64,000 nt of DNA, taken from NCBI GenBank assembly GCA_015067945.1, contig SVLM01000001.1:170461-234460 (forward strand), read 5' to 3'. Source of the DNA: Oscillospiraceae bacterium. Lineage in GTDB: Bacteria; Bacillota; Clostridia; Oscillospirales; Oscillospiraceae. Under the pieces are notes generated by a model. The model was not told where the DNA came from. It worked only from the letters and a program-made list of their open reading frames with translations, and made no database searches. A program made the translations under genes and the position numbers. Shown here one piece after another: positions 17,176 through 25,182 of the stretch. Within the stretch, counting starts at the first letter, position 1, and each line of letters begins with the position of its first letter.

Positions 17176-18366
17176 ATGAAGAATTTTATTTTTATTTCCC
17201 CGAATTTTCCGGCAAGCTACTGGAAGTTTTGTGCTGAGCTGAAAAACAACGGTATGCGTGTTCTTGGCATCGGAGATCAGCCCTATGACGAGCTGAAGCA
17301 GGAGCTGCGTGAGTCCCTGCACGAATATTACAAGGTAGGCAACCTCGAAAACTATGACGAGGTTTTCAAGGCGGTTGCGTTCTTTACTTACAAATACGGC
17401 AAAATCGACTGGCTGGAGTCCAACAACGAATACTGGCTGATGCGGGATGCCAAGCTTCGGACGGAGTTTAACATTACTACCGGCTTCAAGGATGCGGATA
17501 TGGATCGGATTAAGCTGAAGTCCGCTATGAAGGCATACTACGCCAAGGCCGGTCTGCCCACTGCCCGGTATCATTTGGTAAAGGGTTATGAGGATGCTGC
17601 AGAATTTGCACACAAGGTCGGCTATCCCGTAGTTGTGAAACCGGATAACGGCGTTGGTGCCAACAGCACCTACAAGCTCAAGTGCGACGATGATCTGCAC
17701 TTCTTCATTGACCACATGGATGACAATGTCTACATCATGGAAGAGTTCGTCAAGGGTCATGTAGAAACCTTTGATGCCATCATTGACGCAGAGGGCAGGG
17801 CAATCTTCGAATCCGGCAATGTGACGCCACTCTCCCTGATGGATGTGGTGAACAACGGTGAAGATTCCATTTATTATATTGTCAAGGAGGTTTCTCCCAA
17901 AATACGGGATGCAGGTATCCGAACTGTGGAGGCATTTGGTGTAAAGAGCCGCTTTGTGCATCTGGAGTTCTTCGTGCTGGATGCCGATCAGGAGGGACTC
18001 GGCAAAACCGGTGATGTGATTGGCTTGGAGGTCAATATGCGGCCTGCCGGTGGCTTCACGCCGGATATGTACGACTTCGCCTATGAGCTGGATGTGTACA
18101 AGCTGTGGGCGGACATGATCTGTTTCAACACCTGTACCATGCCCACGGATCGTCCCCGGCACTACTGTGCCTTCGTCGGCCGCCGTGACGGACACAACTA
18201 CGCCATGGATCATGATGGGATCATGGCTAAATACGGCTCCCGGATGAAGATGCAGGGCAGAATGCCCGATGCTCTGGCAGGTGCTATGGGCAATGTGATG
18301 TACATTGCAATTTTGGATACGGAAGAAGACCTGCAGGGATTCTTCCGGGATTTGTTGGCAGTTTGA
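17176..18366 (+). CDS. ATP-grasp carboxylate-amine/thiol ligase family protein
   Basis: A 396-residue ATP-grasp enzyme. It has an N-terminal Rossmann-like domain (FIFISPNFPASYWKF), the ATP-grasp core with VVVKPDNGVGAN (K155), MEEFVKGHVE (about 192-201), and the Mg-binding E285-V-N287-M-R289 followed by PAGGF. These match enzymes that activate a carboxylate as acyl-phosphate and join it to an amine or thiol (D-Ala ligase/PurK/biotin carboxylase superfamily), but the partner substrates are not evident. AAAGGA precedes the ATG at 17176. It is the last gene of the twin-hydrolase operon and is followed by a strong terminator. Confidence 0.9.
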   Translation: MKNFIFISPNFPASYWKFCAELKNNGMRVLGIGDQPYDELKQELRESLHEYYKVGNLENYDEVFKAVAFFTYKYGKIDWLESNNEYWLMRDAKLRTEFNITTGFKDADMDRIKLKSAMKAYYAKAGLPTARYHLVKGYEDAAEFAHKVGYPVVVKPDNGVGANSTYKLKCDDDLHFFIDHMDDNVYIMEEFVKGHVETFDAIIDAEGRAIFESGNVTPLSLMDVVNNGEDSIYYIVKEVSPKIRDAGIRTVEAFGVKSRFVHLEFFVLDADQEGLGKTGDVIGLEVNMRPAGGFTPDMYDFAYELDVYKLWADMICFNTCTMPTDRPRHYCAFVGRRDGHNYAMDHDGIMAKYGSRMKMQGRMPDALAGAMGNVMYIAILDTEEDLQGFFRDLLAV

Positions 18367-18375
18367 TAAAGTGAT

Positions 18376-18410
18376 GCACCGCACCCAAATGCATGGGTGC
18401 GGTGCTATTT
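18376..18410. terminator. Bidirectional terminator
   Basis: Twelve-base perfect arms GCACCGCACCCA / TGGGTGCGGTGC around AATGCA, followed by TATTT. It closes both the ATP-grasp operon and the convergent cotJ operon. Confidence 0.85.
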
Positions 18411-18413
18411 GTG

Positions 18414-19010
18414 TTACATATCCATGGCCGGATTCATAAAGTAGACATTCTTGGGATTCAGCTTCTGTCGGAGCAATTCCATGGATTCTCCGAACCGCTG
18501 GAAGTGCACGACCTCACGCTCTCGGAGGAACTTGATCACATCATTTACATCCGGGTCATCGCTGAGCCGAAGGATATTGTCATAGGTGACCCGGGCTTTC
18601 TGCTCGGCACCCATATCCTCGGTCAGATCGGCAATGGGATCGCCCTTGACCTGCATGGTGGCTGCAGTCCAGGGAGTGCCGGATGCAAAGGTGGGGTAGA
18701 CACCCACGGTATGATCTACAAAATACTGCTCAAAGGGTGTGCCTTCGATATCTTTTTCTTTCAGATTGCGGGTCAACTGATGGACGATGGCACCGACCAT
18801 TTCCAGGTGGTTTAATTCTTCCACGCCGATGTCCGTAAGCAAGGCCTTTTGCTCGTCAAAGGGCATGGAATAACGCTGGGACAGGTAACGCATGGAGGCT
18901 CCCAGTTCGCCGTCCGGGCCGCCGTACTGGCTGATGATGATGCCGGCCAGCCTTGGGTTAGGCCGGGCGATCTTTACGGGGTACTGAAGCTTTTTATTAT
19001 AGAGAAACAT
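18414..19010 (-). CDS. cotJC: Spore coat protein CotJC (manganese-catalase family)
   Basis: A 198-residue ferritin-like protein of the Mn-catalase family, as found in the spore-coat protein CotJC. Metal-ligand candidates are in VEELNHLEMVG (four-helix bundle) and in REREVVHFQRF near the C-terminus; the opening FLYNKKLQYPV is typical. It is two bases downstream of the CotJA-CotJB fusion gene in the same direction, reproducing the cotJABC operon. In spore formers the product is assembled in the coat during mother-cell gene expression. Confidence 0.94.
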   Translation of the reverse strand: MFLYNKKLQYPVKIARPNPRLAGIIISQYGGPDGELGASMRYLSQRYSMPFDEQKALLTDIGVEELNHLEMVGAIVHQLTRNLKEKDIEGTPFEQYFVDHTVGVYPTFASGTPWTAATMQVKGDPIADLTEDMGAEQKARVTYDNILRLSDDPDVNDVIKFLREREVVHFQRFGESMELLRQKLNPKNVYFMNPAMDM

Positions 19011-19012
19011 AC

Positions 19013-19459
19013 TTAACCCTCCTTATTCGCGGCATATTCCCAAGGCCAGGGATCGTTCATCCAGGTGTAGGTGTCATCCTTGACGGGGCAGGCATGGGTC
19101 AGCGGACCGCATTTTTCGCTGTAGGACATCATACCCTTGTGAACCATGTCCTGGTAGGCCCGGTAGAGCTCAAGAGCTTCCTTGTCCTCCGGGTGGGTGT
19201 CCAGATACAGAGCCAGCTCCTGCACCGCGAACCCCAGTACCTGCAGCTCGGTTTTGGGCGTCACCGGAAGCTCATTCTGATTCACCATGCCCATAAAGGG
19301 CAGATCCAGTCCGGGGAACAGTGTACCACGCACCAAGGCTTTCCGTGCCTCGTACTTCGGTGGGTTTTCCAGCTGGAAGGGGACATAGGGATTTGCCAGA
19401 GGTGCCATCTCCGGCAAACGGCCTTTGCCCTGATTGTGATTATCTTTCATGGATTTCAA
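19013..19459 (-). CDS. cotJAB: CotJA-CotJB fusion, spore coat-associated protein
   Basis: One 148-residue frame carries both small CotJ proteins that are normally separate genes. Residues about 18-60 are CotJA-like (PYVPFQ, ALVRGTLFPGLDLPFMG) and about 66-145 are CotJB-like (LALYLDTHPEDKEAL, YSEKCGPLTH, a Trp-rich NDPWPWEYA end). The start is a TTG at 19459: GGGAGG sits exactly seven bases upstream, whereas the ATG nine bases further in is badly spaced. cotJC follows after a two-base gap. Confidence 0.9.
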   Translation of the reverse strand: MKSMKDNHNQGKGRLPEMAPLANPYVPFQLENPPKYEARKALVRGTLFPGLDLPFMGMVNQNELPVTPKTELQVLGFAVQELALYLDTHPEDKEALELYRAYQDMVHKGMMSYSEKCGPLTHACPVKDDTYTWMNDPWPWEYAANKEG

Positions 19460-19503
19460 GCAGATTCCTCCCTTTGATCAATTTGGAACTGTCGTTCCGG
19501 GTC

Positions 19504-19532
19504 ATTCTATGCCGGATTTTGGATATGGGTTC
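19504..19532 (-). promoter_or_regulatory. Candidate mother-cell sigma promoter of the cotJ operon
   Basis: On the minus strand GAAC, a 17-base spacer and CATAGAAT. The CATAnnnT -10 element is shared by sigma-E and sigma-K promoters. Support is pattern only. Confidence 0.35.
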
Positions 19533-19558
19533 ATTACCCACGATATGAGGCATAGGCT
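19531..19558 (+). promoter_or_regulatory. Candidate sigma-E-type promoter of cwlD
   Basis: TCATTA (19531-19536), 14 bases and CATAGGCT (19551-19558), resembling the sigma-E -35/-10 spacing, 19 bases upstream of the cwlD start. Support is pattern only. Confidence 0.35.
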
Positions 19559-19576
19559 TAAGGGAGGTGATTGTCC

Positions 19577-20281
19577 ATGAAACGGGAAAACTTCATTGCG
19601 ATTGTGCCTTACTATCTGCTGGTTGCCATTGTGCTGATCGGTTTAGCCACCGGAACCAGTCAGATCGTCAGCGTACTGGCAGGGAAGCAGATAGTGCACA
19701 GATCCCATTGCATCGTGATCGATGCCGGGCATGGCGGTGTGGACGGCGGTGCCACCTCCTGCACAGGGATATTGGAGAGCCAAATGAATCTTCAAATCGC
19801 TCTGCGGCTGGAGGATTTGATGCATCTGCTGGGATATAAGACAGTGATGATTCGCAGGACGGATATTTCTGTGTACACAAAAGGGGAGACGATTGCGGCG
19901 AAGAAGGTTTCGGACCTGAGAGAGCGGGTAAGGATCGTAAACGAGACCACAGGAGCGGTGCTGGTCAGCATACATCAAAACACTTTTTCCGACAGTCGTT
20001 ATGGCGGTGCTCAGGTGTTTTATCCCCAAACCGAGGGAAGCCGTCAGATGGCAGAGGCCATGCAAAAAACATTGGTCGCCACACTCAATCCCGGCAGTAA
20101 CCGTCAGGCAAAGCGAGGGGAGGGGATCTATCTTCTGGAGCATATACAGCAGCCGGGAATACTTATAGAATGCGGATTCCTTTCCAATCCATCTGAAGAA
20201 GCCAAGCTGCGAAGTGATGCGTATCAGAAGCAGCTTTGCTGTGTGATCGCAAGTGTTATTTCCGGCCAGATAAATGCTTGA
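19577..20281 (+). CDS. cwlD: N-acetylmuramoyl-L-alanine amidase CwlD
   Basis: Zinc amidase that removes peptides from muramic acid so that spore-cortex muramic-delta-lactam can form. The 234-residue protein has an N-terminal membrane anchor (about 8-30), then an Amidase_3 domain: IDAGHGGVDGGA with H52, E67 in LESQMN, H133 in SIHQNTF and E198 in IECGFLSNP, the expected metal ligands and catalytic glutamate. The ATG at 19577 is nine bases from GGGAGG; a TTG six bases earlier is too close. It diverges from the cotJ operon, fitting a sporulation role. Confidence 0.93.
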   Translation: MKRENFIAIVPYYLLVAIVLIGLATGTSQIVSVLAGKQIVHRSHCIVIDAGHGGVDGGATSCTGILESQMNLQIALRLEDLMHLLGYKTVMIRRTDISVYTKGETIAAKKVSDLRERVRIVNETTGAVLVSIHQNTFSDSRYGGAQVFYPQTEGSRQMAEAMQKTLVATLNPGSNRQAKRGEGIYLLEHIQQPGILIECGFLSNPSEEAKLRSDAYQKQLCCVIASVISGQINA

Positions 20282-20306
20282 CGGACAAACAAATGGTTGA
20301 TATAAT
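20278..20306 (+). promoter_or_regulatory. Promoter of radA
   Basis: TTGACG (20278-20283), overlapping the cwlD stop, a 17-base spacer and TATAAT (20301-20306), 30 bases before the radA ATG. Confidence 0.8.
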
Positions 20307-20335
20307 CGGAGCATAGAAACAAAGGAGAAACGGCT

Positions 20336-21697
20336 ATGGCAAAAACAAAAACCATATTCTTCTGTACCGATTGCGGCTGCGAGACGCCAAAGTGGATGGG
20401 ACGCTGCCCAGGCTGCGGTGCGTTTAACACAATGCAAGAGCATATTGAAAAGCCTACACCCGTCGGCAGAGCCGCATCCGCTCCCATTGGCTCCAGTCGT
20501 CAGGCACAGCCACTTTCTCAGGTCACCGAGGGCGATGAGATACGCTTTTTCACCGGTTTGGGTGAGCTTGATCGGGTGTTGGGCGGTGGTGCTGTGGTGG
20601 GCAGCCTGGTGCTGGTAGGCGGTGCACCGGGAATTGGTAAATCCACATTGCTGCTGCAGATCTGCGAACAGCTATGCAAGGAACGCCGGGTGCTGTACAT
20701 TTCCGGTGAGGAAAGCGAACGACAGCTGAAGCTTCGGGCTCAGCGTTTGGGTGTTGCTCCTGAGGAATTGCTGATTCTCTCTCAAACCCGCCTTTCAGAC
20801 ATATTGCAGGCAGTTGAGAATGTAAAGCCGGATATCCTGATTGTAGACTCCATTCAAACTATGTACTCTGATCAGAACGAATCCGCTCCCGGCAGTGTGT
20901 CTCAGGTGAAGGATTGCACCATGGCCATGATGCAGCTTTCCAAGCAGGAGGGTGTGACGGTCTTTGTTGTAGGCCACATAAACAAGGATGGCAATATTGC
21001 TGGCCCGAAGGTTTTGGAGCATATGGTGGACTGTGTGCTATACTTTGAGGGTGACTCCAATTCCTCCTATCGGCTGCTCCGGGCGGCAAAGAACCGTTTT
21101 GGCTCTACCAACGAGATCGGTGTGTTTGAAATGGCGGACAGCGGTCTGATTGAAGTACCAAACCCATCACAAATGCTGTTGGAAGGTCGCCCTGAATCTG
21201 CCTCCGGCACCTGCGTTGCATGTGTCATGGAAGGCAGCCGTCCGATTTTGGCAGAGGTTCAGGCATTGGTCTGCAAAACCAGCTTCAACGTGCCCAAGCG
21301 TACTGCTGACGGCTTTGATTACAATCGGGCAGCCCTGCTGCTGGCAGTGGCAGAAAAGCGTGCAGGACTGAAGCTGAGCCTTTTTGATGCCTATATCAAC
21401 GTAATCGGTGGCTTACAGTTAGACGAACCCGGGGCGGACCTGCCGGTTATATTGGCGGTGGCATCTTCTTATCGGGATGCAGTGATCCCCAGTGACCTTG
21501 CAGCCATCGGTGAGGTTGGTCTGACCGGAGAGATTCGCAGCGTTTCCAATATGAATCAGCGGCTATCCGAGGTGGCTCGGCTTGGTTTTACCAAGTGCAT
21601 CATCCCAAGAAACGGCTCTGACAAGCTGGAAATTCCGGAAAACCTGACGGTTTACCGCGTTCGGAATATCCATGAGGCAATTGAGGTGGCGATGTGA
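20336..21697 (+). CDS. radA: DNA repair protein RadA (Sms)
   Basis: RecA-related ATPase that drives branch migration in recombinational repair. The 453-residue protein has the N-terminal four-cysteine zinc finger (C10, C13, C24, C27), Walker A GAPGIGKS (96-103), the RadA-specific KNRFG motif (near 252) and a C-terminal Lon-protease-like domain. It has its own promoter and leads a three-gene run with a Nudix hydrolase and a sialidase-like protein; the Nudix start overlaps its stop. Confidence 0.98.
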   Translation: MAKTKTIFFCTDCGCETPKWMGRCPGCGAFNTMQEHIEKPTPVGRAASAPIGSSRQAQPLSQVTEGDEIRFFTGLGELDRVLGGGAVVGSLVLVGGAPGIGKSTLLLQICEQLCKERRVLYISGEESERQLKLRAQRLGVAPEELLILSQTRLSDILQAVENVKPDILIVDSIQTMYSDQNESAPGSVSQVKDCTMAMMQLSKQEGVTVFVVGHINKDGNIAGPKVLEHMVDCVLYFEGDSNSSYRLLRAAKNRFGSTNEIGVFEMADSGLIEVPNPSQMLLEGRPESASGTCVACVMEGSRPILAEVQALVCKTSFNVPKRTADGFDYNRAALLLAVAEKRAGLKLSLFDAYINVIGGLQLDEPGADLPVILAVASSYRDAVIPSDLAAIGEVGLTGEIRSVSNMNQRLSEVARLGFTKCIIPRNGSDKLEIPENLTVYRVRNIHEAIEVAM

Positions 21698-22185
21698 CAC
21701 AGATTGAACTATGGGATGTTCTCGACGAGAACCGACAGCCTACCGGCCGTTTGCACCGCCGGGGCGAGACTCTGCCGGATGGCGATTACCATCTGACGGT
21801 GCATGTCTGGACCCGCCGCAGGGATGGCAAATTTCTGCTGACCAAGCGGTCTGCCAACAAGACATTCCCTCTGATGTGGGAAACAACCGCCGGATCTGCG
21901 GTTGCCGGTGACGATAGCCTATCTGCCGCTCTGCGGGAGGTTCGCGAGGAAACCGGCCTCATCCTGAAGCCGGAAAACGGCAGGCTGATACTGACGCACA
22001 AAAGCAGACATACATTCGCAGATATTTGGCTTTTTGAGCAGGAGTTCTCCCTGGCAGATGTCGTACTTCAGGACGGAGAGACCTGCGATGCCAAATTGGC
22101 CACGAAAGAAGAAATTCTGCAAATGGACAAGGATGAAACATTGGTTCCTTTTATCTATTTGCAGGAACTTATGAATACCATTTAA
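21694..22185 (+). CDS. Nudix hydrolase
   Basis: A 163-residue Nudix protein. The GTG start at 21694 overlaps the radA stop by four bases. The Nudix box is G-x5-D-x7-REVREETGL: complete except that the first Glu is Asp. The N-terminal region (ELWDVLDENRQPTGRLHRR) resembles the isopentenyl-diphosphate isomerase/Yfcd-type Nudix subgroup. Substrate cannot be assigned. Confidence 0.88.
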   Translation: MTQIELWDVLDENRQPTGRLHRRGETLPDGDYHLTVHVWTRRRDGKFLLTKRSANKTFPLMWETTAGSAVAGDDSLSAALREVREETGLILKPENGRLILTHKSRHTFADIWLFEQEFSLADVVLQDGETCDAKLATKEEILQMDKDETLVPFIYLQELMNTI

Positions 22186-22202
22186 CAAAAGAAGGGTAAA
22201 TT

Positions 22203-23315
22203 ATGCTGATTGAAAAAACTGAAGAACTGAAGCGATTCTATGCGGATCAGCGGCTTTGGCAGGGTATTTCCAGTATTGAAGTGACCAAGAAGGGAAGAGT
22301 GTTTGTAACCTTCTATGGCGGCGGTACCCGTGAAGAAATTGGCAATTATGCGATGGTGATCATGAGTAATGACGGCATCCACTATACCGAACCGGTAGTG
22401 GCAGCCTACATGGACAACTACCGCTGCTTCGATCCCTGCCTGTGGATCGATCCGCTGGGACGGCTGTGGTTTACCTGGTCCATTACCCCAGAGGATGCTG
22501 TTTACGCCGCAATCTGCGATGACCCGGATGCCGATACCCTGCAATGGGGCGAGCCTTTTAAGATTGGCCACGATATCATGATGAATAAGCCCATTGTGCT
22601 GAAAAACGGCAAATGGCTGTTCCCCTTGGCAGTTTGGAACCATGGCGTACGCACCCTGACGGAAGAATGGGACAGCAAGACGCCGGATAAAGGCTCTTTT
22701 GTATACGAAACCGACGATAACGGTAAAACCTTCCGCCGTTTGGGTTGTGCGGATGTCAAGAATCGCCATTTTGATGAGCACATGGTGCTGGAGCTCAATG
22801 ACGGTCGGCTGTGGATGCTGGTGAGAACCTACTATGGTATCGGTCAGGCATTCTCCACGGATGGCGGTGTTACTTGGAGCGAGGATTCCGACAGTGGTCT
22901 GGGCGGCCCCAGCTCCCGTTTCCACATCTGCCGCCTGAAATCCGGCAGAATTCTGCTGATCAACCATGTGAATTTCCATAAGAGAAATAACTTGACCGCT
23001 TTGCTCTCCGAGGATGACGGCAAGACCTGGTGTGCACAGCTGCTTCTGGATCCCAGAAGCGATGTTTCCTATCCCGATGTCAAGGAAGCCGATGACGGCT
23101 ACATTTACATCACCTACGACCGGGAACGGGGTGCATACAAGCATAATATGGACGAGGTTTATGCCTGTGCACGGGAAATTTTGGTGGCTCGTGTCACCGA
23201 AGAGGATATTCTTGCTGGTCAGGTGTGCGATCCCGGCTCCTATTTGCAAAGAGTTGTTTCCAAATTGGGTGAATACAAGGGGCCAAAAGCAGACTTTGAA
23301 GCCCATAAAAAGTAA
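22203..23315 (+). CDS. Sialidase-like (BNR/Asp-box) protein, cytoplasmic
   Basis: A 370-residue beta-propeller protein of the sialidase superfamily. Asp-box repeats (S/T-x-D-x-G-x-x-W/F) are visible at about 54-61 (SNDGIHY), 168-175 (TDDNGKTF), 217-224 (STDGGVTW) and 269-276 (SEDDGKTW). There is no signal peptide or membrane segment, so it should be intracellular, unlike secreted mucin-degrading sialidases. It begins 17 bases after the Nudix gene and ends at a strong terminator. Hydrolysis of sialic acid or of another glycoside is possible, but the catalytic Arg triad cannot be placed with certainty. Confidence 0.8.
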   Translation: MLIEKTEELKRFYADQRLWQGISSIEVTKKGRVFVTFYGGGTREEIGNYAMVIMSNDGIHYTEPVVAAYMDNYRCFDPCLWIDPLGRLWFTWSITPEDAVYAAICDDPDADTLQWGEPFKIGHDIMMNKPIVLKNGKWLFPLAVWNHGVRTLTEEWDSKTPDKGSFVYETDDNGKTFRRLGCADVKNRHFDEHMVLELNDGRLWMLVRTYYGIGQAFSTDGGVTWSEDSDSGLGGPSSRFHICRLKSGRILLINHVNFHKRNNLTALLSEDDGKTWCAQLLLDPRSDVSYPDVKEADDGYIYITYDRERGAYKHNMDEVYACAREILVARVTEEDILAGQVCDPGSYLQRVVSKLGEYKGPKADFEAHKK

Positions 23316-23357
23316 AAAACCTGCCCGTTTTTTGGAAAAACGGGCAGGTTTTGATCA
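23313..23357. terminator. Bidirectional terminator
   Basis: AAAACCTGCCCGTTTTT and its inverted copy around TTGG, with T-runs in both directions, between the sialidase-like gene and the convergent recombinase gene. Confidence 0.9.
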
Positions 23358-24365
23358 ATTTTCGTCCGTGTCTGAAAAATCCAGCTTCGATAGAGGATTG
23401 GCTTCGGACGCCAGCTTCAATTCTGTGCTTTCAATATGGGTATAAATCTGTGTGGTATTCAGATTTTCGTGACCGAGGACCTCCTGAACTGTCTTCACAT
23501 CCACGCCGCCGGAGAGCATCATAGTAGCTGCTGTGTGCCGCAGCTTATGGGCGGAGAATTGTGAGGCATCTAAACCGGCCTTTAACAGTGCCTTTTTTAC
23601 AAGGCTATGTACCGCATCGACGCTGATACGATTGCCGTTGCGGGATCCGAACAAGGCACGGTTGTCGGTAAGAATTCTTTTATGCCGCTCCACCAAATAT
23701 GCATCGATGGCCTTGCGGCAGGCCGTTCCAAAATAGACAATCCGTTCTTTATTACCTTTACCAACAACCCGGATGCGATCCTCGTAAATATCCGTTAGAT
23801 TTAGGCCCACCAATTCGCTGCGACGGATGCCACAGTTTAGGAAAAGCATTAAAATTGCATAGTCCCGTTTCTCATTTTGCCCAGAAACAGCCTGCAAAAG
23901 TGCGGCTGATTGCTCCAAAGTTAGGTATTTTGGCAAGCTTTTACGCAATTTTGGATATTCCAAATCGGCAACCGGATTCTCGGTCAATTGCTTTGTACGG
24001 ACCGTCAGGTACTTATAAAAGGACTTCAGTGCCGAAAGCTTCCGGGCTCGGGAAGCAGGGGAGATGCCATGCTCCGGTGCAGCCGCATCCGGATTGGGCG
24101 TTCTGTCATTGGCAAGGTAGGAAAGAAAATCGAAAATATCCGAGGTTGTAACAGAAGCCAGGAAGGCAATGTCTACATCCTTGATATCAATCTCATCCAA
24201 CCGGGTGTTAATCGGCATTTCGCCACGCATCAGCTTCATAAAACGCAGAAACATCCGCAAATCCAAATAGTATTCGCCAATAGTCAGCGGAGACTGACCT
24301 TTGATAGTTTCATGGTAGATGAGAAAATCTCGCAAAACCAATGGACAATCATTATATCGACGCAT
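23355..24365 (-). CDS. XerC/D-like tyrosine recombinase
   Basis: A 336-residue tyrosine recombinase with an N-terminal SAM-like core-binding domain (about 1-150, longer than in the XerD of this window) and a catalytic domain with R in CGIRRSE, HKLRH, LGHEN and the nucleophile Tyr in TQIYTHI. The ATG at 24365 is preceded by AGGAGGT at five bases; the frame is open further upstream but without support. It could be the XerC partner for XerD or an independent recombinase. It is preceded by an approximately 500-base untranslated leader with a palindrome-covered promoter. Confidence 0.92.
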   Translation of the reverse strand: MRRYNDCPLVLRDFLIYHETIKGQSPLTIGEYYLDLRMFLRFMKLMRGEMPINTRLDEIDIKDVDIAFLASVTTSDIFDFLSYLANDRTPNPDAAAPEHGISPASRARKLSALKSFYKYLTVRTKQLTENPVADLEYPKLRKSLPKYLTLEQSAALLQAVSGQNEKRDYAILMLFLNCGIRRSELVGLNLTDIYEDRIRVVGKGNKERIVYFGTACRKAIDAYLVERHKRILTDNRALFGSRNGNRISVDAVHSLVKKALLKAGLDASQFSAHKLRHTAATMMLSGGVDVKTVQEVLGHENLNTTQIYTHIESTELKLASEANPLSKLDFSDTDEN

Positions 24366-24869
24366 AATAGACCTCCTGAAATATATTAACGAGTGATATT
24401 TATGTTCGGATTTAAATGCGAACAAATTAGCGAATCTTAAAATAAAGGAATTGTAATTGCAGAAGAGGTGTTGGAATATAGAGCGAATCTGCGGATCAAG
24501 CAATGCATGAGGTACATAACGTTGGGTGCTGTATAAACGCAGGATCTGTTATGAAGATGAGTCTGGGAGTGACCATACAGATATAGATATTGATAGCTCC
24601 GATCAGTGCCGATTGCAACTAGAATAACCATGCCAATGCATGATACAGAACAAACTGTGCATTGACATACGGTGTTAAGGAACACAGATCGTGGAACAGT
24701 ACAGATCTCAGGTGAATTGTAATGGAACGATAAGAGCAAGCACCACGAACTATAATAAAGATACAAATATGTAATGCGGTCACGAAAACAACGCAAGTAT
24801 TGCATGTAGTGACAGACAGCCATGAAATCCCATCTGAAAGGGCTCAAAACCTACCGAACCGACCTTTCT
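24366..24869 (-). other. Approximately 500-nt leader of the Xer-like gene, no recognised gene
   Basis: Between the promoter at 24876-24904 and the recombinase start lies about 500 bases without a credible coding frame. A 136-codon minus frame exists but is Cys/Tyr-rich, has no ribosome binding site and looks non-coding. The 10-mer CAATGCATGA occurs twice in direct orientation (about 24505 and 24634). An unrecognised structured RNA or cis-regulatory leader is possible. Confidence 0.5.
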
Positions 24870-24875
24870 GTCATT

Positions 24876-24904
24876 ATTATACCATAAACCCACCGTAAAC
24901 GCAA
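24876..24904 (-). promoter_or_regulatory. Promoter of the Xer-like recombinase transcript
   Basis: On the minus strand TTGCGT (24904-24899), a 17-base spacer and TATAAT (24881-24876). The -35 box lies inside a perfect inverted repeat. Confidence 0.7.
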
Positions 24905-24927
24905 CAAAATTTTTATTTTGTTGCGTT
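24898..24927. repeat. Perfect 13-base inverted repeat over the -35 box (candidate operator)
   Basis: AACGCAACAAAAT (24898-24910), TTTT, ATTTTGTTGCGTT (24915-24927). The left arm covers the -35 hexamer of the minus-strand promoter. There is no following T-run, so an operator is more likely than a terminator. Confidence 0.75.
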
Positions 24928-25182
24928 CGATTTGTTTTCGGATTGCTAGTCTGTGTTTTGACAAGGTGGTCTTCCCCTTTGGGTTAAACTGCGGTCATTC
25001 TGGTTTATTAGGTCATTTCATGCATTTACAGGAATGATTACCCTGCGTGTCGATTCATTCTACACTGCAGGATTCACCTTGGTTTGATTGATTCACCTTT
25101 CTCTGCAGCAATGTAAATGCAAAACGAAGAATACCACTTATGTTGTAACAGCACCGCATTAAAAAATGCGGTGCTGACTCTT
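24928..25182. other. Intergenic region without gene
   Basis: AT-rich spacer between the divergent-looking recombinase promoter and the end of ppa. It contains GATTCACCTT twice within about 30 bases (near 25070 and 25090), and the AGCACCGCATT/AATGCGGTGCT hairpin (25150-25175) just downstream of ppa, which may be its terminator although the T-run is on the plus strand. Confidence 0.5.

Noticed and set aside
17155..18384. A 409-codon minus-strand open frame opposite the ATP-grasp gene
   Set aside because: Antisense shadow; no ribosome site and no recognisable domain, while the plus strand has the full ATP-grasp motif set.
24393..24423. GTTCG...CGAAC sequence before the Xer-like gene as a LexA box
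   Set aside because: The half-sites are reversed relative to the Firmicutes consensus CGAAC-N4-GTTCG and ten bases apart.
24437..24847. A 136-codon minus-strand frame in the leader of the Xer-like gene
   Set aside because: Cys- and Tyr-rich composition, no ribosome binding site, no start of normal kind; treated as non-coding leader.
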